From Chlorobium sp. (GTDB taxonomy: Bacteria > Bacteroidota > Chlorobiia > Chlorobiales > Chlorobiaceae): a stretch of 10,895 nucleotides of DNA. The notes under the pieces were generated by a model. That model was not told the DNA's origin. It saw only the letters and a list, made by a program, of their open reading frames with translations, and ran no database searches. The DNA lies in the NCBI GenBank assembly GCA_028278005.1, contig JANQFD010000153.1, positions 1-10,895 on the forward strand, given 5' to 3'. Both the position numbers and the translations under genes were made by a program. Of the stretch, positions 6,270 through 10,895 are shown piece by piece. Within the stretch, counting starts at the first letter, position 1. Each line of letters starts with the position of its first letter.

Positions 6270-7337
6270 ATGCATACAGGTATCAGTAAAGAGGAGCTGC
6301 TGAAAGAACCGATAAGCCATATCGACATCAAGTCTATCGATGTCGTGCCGCTCGTGGATCAGATGGGGGAAACGGCCTTCCAGGCAAGGAATCTTGCCAG
6401 GGCGGCAGCAATCCTGGACAGGATGGAAAGGGATAAGGATTGCGCGGTTATACTCACCCTTGCCGGATCGCTGATCAGTGCGGGTCTCAAACAGGTTATC
6501 ATCGATATGATCGAATACAACATGGTTGATGTTATTGTCTCTACCGGGGCGAATATCGTTGACCAGGATTTTTTCGAAGCCCTCGGATTCAGGCATTACA
6601 AGGGGGATCCCTGTATGGATGATGCCGTTCTCAGGGAGCTTCACATAGACCGCATCTATGATACCTATATCGATGAGGATGAACTCCGGGTCTGCGATGA
6701 TACGATGGCTCACATCGCCAACACCATGAATCCTGGCGCATATTCTTCAAGGGAGTTCATCATCGCCATGGGAAGGTATATCGAAGAGAAAGGCCATGAC
6801 AGGAACTCCATTGTGTATAAGGCCTTTGAGAAAGGTGTCCCGATCTTTGTGCCGGCTTTTTCCGACTGTTCGGCGGGGTTCGGCCTTGTGCACCACCAGT
6901 GGAACAATCCGGACAAGCAGGTGGCGATTGATTCTGTAAAGGATTTCCGCGAGCTGACCAGGATCAAGATTAACAATGACAGGACAGGGATTGTCATGCT
7001 GGGCGGAGGTGTCCCGAAAAACTTTACGCAGGATATCGTGGTAGCTGCCGAAGTGCTGGGTTACGAAGATGTATCGATGCATACCTATGCCGTTCAGGTT
7101 ACGGTTGCAGATGAGCGTGACGGAGGGCTGTCGGGATCGACTCTCAAAGAAGCCAGCTCATGGGGAAAGGTCGATACCGTCTATGAGCAGATGGTTTTTT
7201 CAGAGGCTACCATAGCCTTACCGCTGCTGGCGGGCTATGCGTATCATAAGAAGGGCTGGCAAGCTCGCAAGCCGAAAAATTTCAATGCCCTTCTTGCCGA
7301 AGAGACTGAAGTATTACAGAGAGGCGCCCATAACTGA
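6270..7337 (+). CDS. Deoxyhypusine synthase-like protein (DHS family, NAD-dependent)
   Basis: This 355-residue protein belongs to the deoxyhypusine synthase family, whose eukaryotic and archaeal members transfer an aminobutyl group from spermidine to eIF5A using NAD. Bacteria lack eIF5A, so the bacterial homologues must act otherwise, perhaps in polyamine chemistry such as homospermidine formation. Visible family blocks: LAGSLISAGLKQ (64-75), VSTGANIVDQDFFEALG (90-106), MLGGGVPKNF (243-252) and EASSWGKV (294-301), where Lys300 aligns with the catalytic lysine of the human enzyme. Glu294 and Trp298 also match. The human active-site His288 is Asn251 here, and Asp316 appears to be Leu287 (alignment by eye). 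The start is ATG 6270, with AGGAG at 6260-6264; GTG 6264 overlaps that Shine-Dalgarno and is unlikely. The transaldolase gene follows after 20 nt. Confidence 0.88.
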   Translation: MHTGISKEELLKEPISHIDIKSIDVVPLVDQMGETAFQARNLARAAAILDRMERDKDCAVILTLAGSLISAGLKQVIIDMIEYNMVDVIVSTGANIVDQDFFEALGFRHYKGDPCMDDAVLRELHIDRIYDTYIDEDELRVCDDTMAHIANTMNPGAYSSREFIIAMGRYIEEKGHDRNSIVYKAFEKGVPIFVPAFSDCSAGFGLVHHQWNNPDKQVAIDSVKDFRELTRIKINNDRTGIVMLGGGVPKNFTQDIVVAAEVLGYEDVSMHTYAVQVTVADERDGGLSGSTLKEASSWGKVDTVYEQMVFSEATIALPLLAGYAYHKKGWQARKPKNFNALLAEETEVLQRGAHN

Positions 7338-7357
7338 AAAACATAACGGAGGATGCG

Positions 7358-8029
7358 ATGAGATTTTTTATCGATACAGCCGATCTTGAAGAAATAAAGG
7401 CAGCCAATGATCTTGGCGTGCTTGACGGTGTCACAACCAATCCCTCCCTTGTGGCGAAAATCGTTCAGGATCCTGAAAATTTTACCTACGAGGACTTCAA
7501 GGCTCACATCGCTAAAATATGTGACATTGTCGACGGCCCGGTAAGTGCGGAGGTTACAACACTTCTGGCGGAAGAAATGATCGTCCAGGGTGAAGATCTG
7601 GCTGCAATCCATGACAATGTCGTGGTTAAATGTCCGCTTACCCTTGAAGGCCTCAAGGCTATGCACCATTTGTCCGCCAACGGTATCAGGATCAATGCAA
7701 CCCTCGTGTTTTCGCCGACACAGGCGATACTCGCAGCGAAAGCCGGAGCATCATATGTCAGCCCGTTTGTAGGGCGCCTCGACGATATCAGTACGGAAGG
7801 TATGGCTCTTGTCGAGCAGATCGTCGACATTTACGATAACTACAGGTTCCCCACGGAAGTCCTTGTCGCAAGCATCCGCCATCCCCAGCATGTTGTGGAT
7901 GCCGCCTTGATCGGCGCGGATGTCGCCACGATACCGTTCAAGGTGATCGGGCAGCTCTTGAAGCATCCGCTTACCGACACGGGATTGGAGCGTTTCATGA
8001 AAGACGCTGCCGTTATAAAGAAAGGTTGA
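7358..8029 (+). CDS. tal: Transaldolase, fructose-6-phosphate aldolase (TalC/FSA) subfamily
   Basis: This 223-residue protein is a short class I transaldolase. It forms a Schiff base through Lys91 in VVVKCPLT (88-95). Other family blocks are the N-terminal MRFFIDTADLEEIK, DGVTTNPSL (23-31), NATLVFSPTQA (113-123) and YVSPFVGRLDD (133-143). Members act either as transaldolases of the non-oxidative pentose phosphate pathway or as fructose-6-phosphate aldolases. At this length bacterial TalC-type proteins are often true transaldolases, but sequence alone does not settle it. The start has a strong GGAGG (7348-7352), 5 nt before the ATG. It lies 20 nt after the deoxyhypusine-synthase-like gene and is probably cotranscribed with it. 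Its last 17 bp overlap tail-to-tail with the minus-strand ATL gene. Confidence 0.93.
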   Translation: MRFFIDTADLEEIKAANDLGVLDGVTTNPSLVAKIVQDPENFTYEDFKAHIAKICDIVDGPVSAEVTTLLAEEMIVQGEDLAAIHDNVVVKCPLTLEGLKAMHHLSANGIRINATLVFSPTQAILAAKAGASYVSPFVGRLDDISTEGMALVEQIVDIYDNYRFPTEVLVASIRHPQHVVDAALIGADVATIPFKVIGQLLKHPLTDTGLERFMKDAAVIKKG

Positions 8030-8354
8030 AACGGAAAAGGTGTTTTTCAAGGTCTACCGAGCCGTCCGGCAGAAACGTAACCCCTTCGGTTTCAAGCATT
8101 GTGCGCATCATGTCGGGAGTCGGAAAATGGATTTTTCCGGTCAGCTCGCCGTTGCGGTTGACCACCCTGTGGGCAGGGACCGTTTCGAGATCGGCTTTGT
8201 TCATCGCCCATCCGACCATTCTCGCGGCTGAACGCACGCTCAATCGTTCGGCTATGATACCGTATGTGGTGACTTTTCCGGGGGGGATGAGGCGTACCAA
8301 GTCATAAACCCTTTCATAAAATTCCGGTACACCGCTTTTCTCACGATCCGGCAT
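8013..8354 (-). CDS. Alkyltransferase-like (ATL) DNA base-flipping protein, MGMT family
   Basis: This 113-residue protein is the C-terminal-type DNA-binding domain of O6-alkylguanine-DNA alkyltransferase, with the opening VPEFYERVYDLVRLIPPGKVTTYG, split across residues 9-32 as VPEFYERVYDLV and the IPPGKVTTYG block. A helix-turn-helix with arginine finger region (RSAARMVGWAM, 41-51) follows. The PCHR active-site motif reads PAHRV (60-64), so the alkyl-accepting cysteine is Ala61. It therefore cannot repair by methyl transfer. Such ATL proteins bind O6-alkylguanine, flip it out and hand the lesion to nucleotide excision repair; the E. coli protein has Trp at this place, while Ala occurs in Thermus. 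The start overlaps the end of rlpA by 14 bp, suggesting coupled translation. The 3' end overlaps tal by 17 bp. Confidence 0.9.
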   Translation of the reverse strand: MPDREKSGVPEFYERVYDLVRLIPPGKVTTYGIIAERLSVRSAARMVGWAMNKADLETVPAHRVVNRNGELTGKIHFPTPDMMRTMLETEGVTFLPDGSVDLEKHLFRFNLSL

Positions 8355-8883
8355 CGGCGGTCAGAGAGACAACTTCAATCGAAACCCTGGCAGTTCCCTT
8401 GTCATAAAAGCCAAGTTTTTTTGCCGCACCGGCACTCAGATCAATGACTCTGTCATGTGCAAACGGCCCGCGATCGTTGACCCTTACAACTATGGACATG
8501 TTTGTTTCAAGGTTCGTGACACGGACATATATCGGCAGAGGCAGATATTTATGTGCTGCGCTTAATTTGTCGGGGTTGAACCTTTCACCGTTCGCAGTCA
8601 TATGTCCGTTGGCTTTTCTCCTAGTTTCTTCGCCGTACCATGAAGCAATTCCGGTTTCCCGGTAATTTCGGGCTTCCTCCACGCTCATCGGAACAAAGGT
8701 TTTTCCGTGTACCACGTAGGGTGAATTTTTAACCCGTCCCTGTCGGACAGCTTCTTCGGGGGAAAGGCCGTCAATGGATCCAATCTCGTCGACGGAATAC
8801 GCAGCCTTTGTGGTTGTTTTAACCACAGAACATGAACTCAGGAAAAAGGCCAGCGCAATGCAGAGCAATAAGGTTATCCGCAT
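8341..8883 (-). CDS. rlpA: RlpA-like septal lipoprotein with double-psi beta-barrel domain
   Basis: The 180-residue product begins with a lipoprotein signal: short basic start, hydrophobic 4-14, lipobox LSSC with Cys18. A linker follows, with PYVVHGKTFVPM (55-66), then the RlpA double-psi beta-barrel (about 77-172): GIASWYG (78-84), SAAHKYLPLP (108-117) and VNDRGPF...RVIDLS (135-150). His111 and Asp137 fall where Pseudomonas RlpA has the residues needed for lytic transglycosylase activity on glycan strands lacking stem peptides. There is no C-terminal SPOR domain, so septal targeting must work differently or be absent. A signal and lipobox at the very N-terminus fix ATG 8883 as start. It is the first gene of the rlpA-ATL pair. 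Confidence 0.9.
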   Translation of the reverse strand: MRITLLLCIALAFFLSSCSVVKTTTKAAYSVDEIGSIDGLSPEEAVRQGRVKNSPYVVHGKTFVPMSVEEARNYRETGIASWYGEETRRKANGHMTANGERFNPDKLSAAHKYLPLPIYVRVTNLETNMSIVVRVNDRGPFAHDRVIDLSAGAAKKLGFYDKGTARVSIEVVSLTADAGS

Positions 8884-8905
8884 AATGCCTATATTTGGGG
8901 GTTAA

Positions 8906-8934
8906 TTAATAAATTTAGGCAAAAGAGAAGACAA
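8906..8934 (-). promoter_or_regulatory. Candidate sigma70-type promoter for rlpA
   Basis: Read on the minus strand, TTGTCT (8929-8934) and TATTAA (8906-8911) are separated by exactly 17 bp, the optimal spacing. Transcription would start near 8899, leaving a short leader of about 16 nt with a weak AGG-type ribosome-binding site before ATG 8883. This is a pattern match only. Confidence 0.5.
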
Positions 8935-9013
8935 TTGCTACAGCAATACACTTGATGAACAATGCGACACGAGCCTCTGGACGGTTTGTATCGTTATTGT
9001 TTGCCGGTTTGCA

Positions 9014-9790
9014 GTGTCATCATGCAATGATCAAAGAAGTTCGGGAATGGCGTTTGGAGTACTCATTATCCATGGTTTTTCTGCAACGCTTGACAGTGTT
9101 CACTCGCTTGTAGAGCCCCTTGAAAAACAGGGCCTTCGGGTCAGCGTGCCTGTTCTCAGGGGTCACGGGGAAGATTCCCCGGAAATGCTGCGGGGCATAA
9201 CATGGCGTCAATGGATGAAAGATGCTGAAACGGCGTTTATCGAGCTGTCTGAAAAGGCCGGTAAGATATTTGTTGTCGGTCACAGCATGGGGGCGCTGAT
9301 TGCACTGAATCTTGCAGCAAAATATCAGGGTGAAAAACTTGACTCGATTGTACTTGCCGCGCCTGCAATGCGACTTGTTTCGATGCTTGGTCCGGGGAGG
9401 CCGCTTCATTTCCTCGCCCCGGTACTGAAGACGTTTATAAAAAGCTGGGATCTCAGTGTGGCTTTCAGCGACCGGCATGAAAAAAGCGATGCAGTACACT
9501 ATTTATGGGCGCCGACTGACGCGATCATGTCTTTTTTCGACCTGATATCATTTACCGAATCGAGACTGCATGACATCAAATGCCCCATGATGATTTTGCA
9601 TAACCGCAATGACCAGACAGTGACTCAGGACAGTATTGATATAGTCTACAACAACGTAGCGACGGAGCACGCCGACAAAGAAGTTATCTGGCTTGAGCGT
9701 TCGGAACACCAGATGTTCTGCGATTGTGAAAAGGAAGTTGCCATTCGATCGATCGTCGATTATATCACCAAAAGGGTTAACGGTGCGTAG
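9014..9790 (+). CDS. Alpha/beta-hydrolase, carboxylesterase/monoacylglycerol-lipase-like
   Basis: This serine hydrolase of up to 258 residues has a full catalytic triad: Ser91 in the nucleophile elbow VVGHSMGAL (87-95), Asp200 in NRNDQTV and His232 in RSEHQMF. The oxyanion motif IIHGF lies at 18-22, with LRGHGEDS (48-55) following. This layout resembles the Est30-type carboxylesterases and bacterial monoacylglycerol lipases, with a small cap at about 120-180. The physiological ester is unknown. There is no signal peptide, so it is probably cytoplasmic. Two starts are possible: GTG 9014 (given) or ATG 9047, the latter leaving MAFGVLIIHGF at the N-terminus. Neither has a strong Shine-Dalgarno. 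The gene is divergent from rlpA across 130 bp and stands alone. Confidence 0.88.
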   Translation: MSSCNDQRSSGMAFGVLIIHGFSATLDSVHSLVEPLEKQGLRVSVPVLRGHGEDSPEMLRGITWRQWMKDAETAFIELSEKAGKIFVVGHSMGALIALNLAAKYQGEKLDSIVLAAPAMRLVSMLGPGRPLHFLAPVLKTFIKSWDLSVAFSDRHEKSDAVHYLWAPTDAIMSFFDLISFTESRLHDIKCPMMILHNRNDQTVTQDSIDIVYNNVATEHADKEVIWLERSEHQMFCDCEKEVAIRSIVDYITKRVNGA

Positions 9791-9974
9791 CAGTTTGTCC
9801 GGCATCCCTGGTCAGCCATGCTCGTAACACAATCGTTACACTACCGTCATCATTTCTCAACATTCCTTCCCTACTTTTCCCTGTAAGGGTAACACATTGA
9901 TTTCTCCGGTCGGTTCCGGTTTCCGTATATCTCATGATCTGTTTTCGGGCTGCAAACATTCTAACAACACGATA
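9791..9974. other. Spacer between hydrolase and alkaline phosphatase genes
   Basis: I see no gene in this 184-bp stretch. It contains the octamer GTAACACA twice in the same direction (9824-9831 and 9889-9896). The first copy overlaps a small inverted repeat GTAAC-N6-GTTAC (9824-9839). These could be operator sites, but they do not match the enterobacterial Pho box. A 72-codon minus-strand frame (9777-9995) crosses the spacer without a ribosome-binding site and is not supported. No T-tract terminator follows the hydrolase. Confidence 0.4.
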
Positions 9975-10895
9975 ATGGTTGGGAATAACACTCATTCAGC
10001 ACAAAGCCGTTTTCAGCTTTTCCATATTTTTCTGCTTGCCGCGGTACTTTTCGTGACAGCGTGCGGCGCATCGGACTCAATCCAGCCGGATAAAGCGGGC
10101 CATGCACACCGGGTGCCGAGATATGTGTTTTATTTCATCGGCGACGGCATGGGGCCGGCTCAGGTCAAGCTTTCGGAGGCAGTGCTTGAAGTGGGTGAAT
10201 CGCTTGAATTGAACGGTTTTCCGGTGACCGGGACAGCGACCACCGAAGCCGAAGACCGGTACATAACAGATTCCGCGGCTGCAGGAACCGCTCTTGCATC
10301 GGGCTATAAAACCACGGTCGGAACGATCGCAATAAACGGAAGCCATACAGCCGATTATACAACCATGGCCGAGATGGCAAGGGATAAAGGGATGCGCGTA
10401 GGTATCGTGTCCAATGTCAGTATAGACCATGCGACACCGGCATGCTTTTACGCACATGCGGATAAACGGAATATGTATGCCGACATTGCCGTTCAGATGG
10501 CTTCGAGCGGCTTTGACTATTTTGGCGGGGGGTATGCCCGGGGTGATCTCGAGAACGGCGAGCCCCTTGGCAGGCTGGTTGAAATCATGAAGGACAGCGG
10601 TTATGCTGTCATTCAGGGAAAGACACAGCTTGAACAGGCGGAACCGGGGCAAAAGTACTGGGCATACGGGGAATATGACGGTTCAGGTGCTCTCGACTAT
10701 GCAATAGACAGGGACAGCAGTGATATAACGCTTGCGGATTTAACCCGGCTCGGCACCAGGCTTCTTGATAATGAGAGCGGTTTTTTCCTGATGGTTGAAG
10801 GAGGAAAGATAGACTGGGCATGTCACGCCAACGATGCTGCGACAACAGCTCATGAAGTTGTGGATTTTGGCGAGGCAGTCGAACAGGCTCTCGAG
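9975..10895 (+). CDS. phoA: Alkaline phosphatase, PhoA-type metalloenzyme, lipoprotein form (3' truncated by window)
   Basis: The first 307 codons are visible; the frame is still open at the edge. Alkaline phosphatases hydrolyse phosphate monoesters outside the cytoplasm using two Zn and one Mg. Visible residues: Asp57 in FIGDGMG, nucleophile Ser100 in TDSAAAGTALASGYKT (98-113), Thr153 in DHATPA, and Glu275, Asp280 and His284 in VEGGKIDWACHANDA. The remaining zinc-binding Asp-His and His must lie beyond the window. The N-terminus has a hydrophobic stretch (15-27) ending in VTAC, so Cys30 is probably lipidated and the enzyme membrane-anchored rather than a free periplasmic protein. ATG 9975 is the only start that leaves the signal intact; no clear Shine-Dalgarno is seen. 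Phosphate regulation is plausible, but no Pho box is evident. Confidence 0.9.
   Translation, partial: MVGNNTHSAQSRFQLFHIFLLAAVLFVTACGASDSIQPDKAGHAHRVPRYVFYFIGDGMGPAQVKLSEAVLEVGESLELNGFPVTGTATTEAEDRYITDSAAAGTALASGYKTTVGTIAINGSHTADYTTMAEMARDKGMRVGIVSNVSIDHATPACFYAHADKRNMYADIAVQMASSGFDYFGGGYARGDLENGEPLGRLVEIMKDSGYAVIQGKTQLEQAEPGQKYWAYGEYDGSGALDYAIDRDSSDITLADLTRLGTRLLDNESGFFLMVEGGKIDWACHANDAATTAHEVVDFGEAVEQALE

Noticed and set aside
8934..8947. ATTGC-TACA-GCAAT hairpin in the rlpA/hydrolase spacer
   Set aside because: A 5-bp AT-containing stem without a T-tract is too weak to call a terminator or operator.
9777..9995. 72-codon minus-strand frame in the spacer before the alkaline phosphatase
   Set aside because: There is no ribosome-binding site, and it overlaps the starts and ends of two solid genes and no recognisable domain.

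Overview
The window carries ordinary chromosomal housekeeping genes of a Gram-negative bacterium: a BAM-complex lipoprotein, an RlpA-type lipoprotein and a lipoprotein-type alkaline phosphatase. I infer a green sulfur bacterium (Chlorobi/Chlorobiota; Chlorobium/Prosthecochloris-like). The reasons are the ArgS class I signature written TIGR instead of HIGH, which I remember from this phylum, a bacterial deoxyhypusine-synthase homologue, and a TrpS with an iron-sulfur-type cysteine motif that suits an anaerobe. The phylum call rests on memory of family sequences, not on a search.

Layout. Positions 1-298 hold no convincing gene. They contain a perfect GC-rich hairpin and a rho-independent terminator facing right, so an upstream + strand unit probably ends here. 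Next is a small DUF2892 membrane protein (299-550) with its own terminator. A bamD-nadD pair follows on + (718-2217). Between nadD and the convergent argS lies a 163-bp element with near-perfect terminal inverted repeats and three internal hairpins (2280-2442), probably a MITE-like or REP-like dispersed repeat. On the minus strand, trpS, a HAD phosphatase/phosphomutase and argS form a tight operon (5827 to 2444, a 22-nt gap and then a 16-bp overlap). Divergent from trpS is the SRP 4.5S RNA gene ffs (6057-6156).

Then come a + strand pair, a deoxyhypusine-synthase-like gene and a fructose-6-phosphate-aldolase-type transaldolase (6270-8029). Tail-to-tail and overlapping with the transaldolase is a minus-strand pair, rlpA followed by an alkyltransferase-like (ATL) DNA-repair protein (8883 to 8013), with a plausible promoter at 8906-8934. 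The right end has an alpha/beta-hydrolase (9014-9790), a 184-bp spacer of unknown content, and an alkaline phosphatase truncated by the window edge (9975-10895).

Functionally the window mixes outer-membrane biogenesis (bamD, rlpA), NAD synthesis (nadD), translation and protein targeting (argS, trpS, ffs), sugar-phosphate metabolism, DNA repair and hydrolases. I found no defence system, prophage, CRISPR array, tRNA or rRNA. The points most worth following up are the deoxyhypusine-synthase homologue with a changed active site, the iron-sulfur-type TrpS, the ArgS signature variant and the structured repeat.
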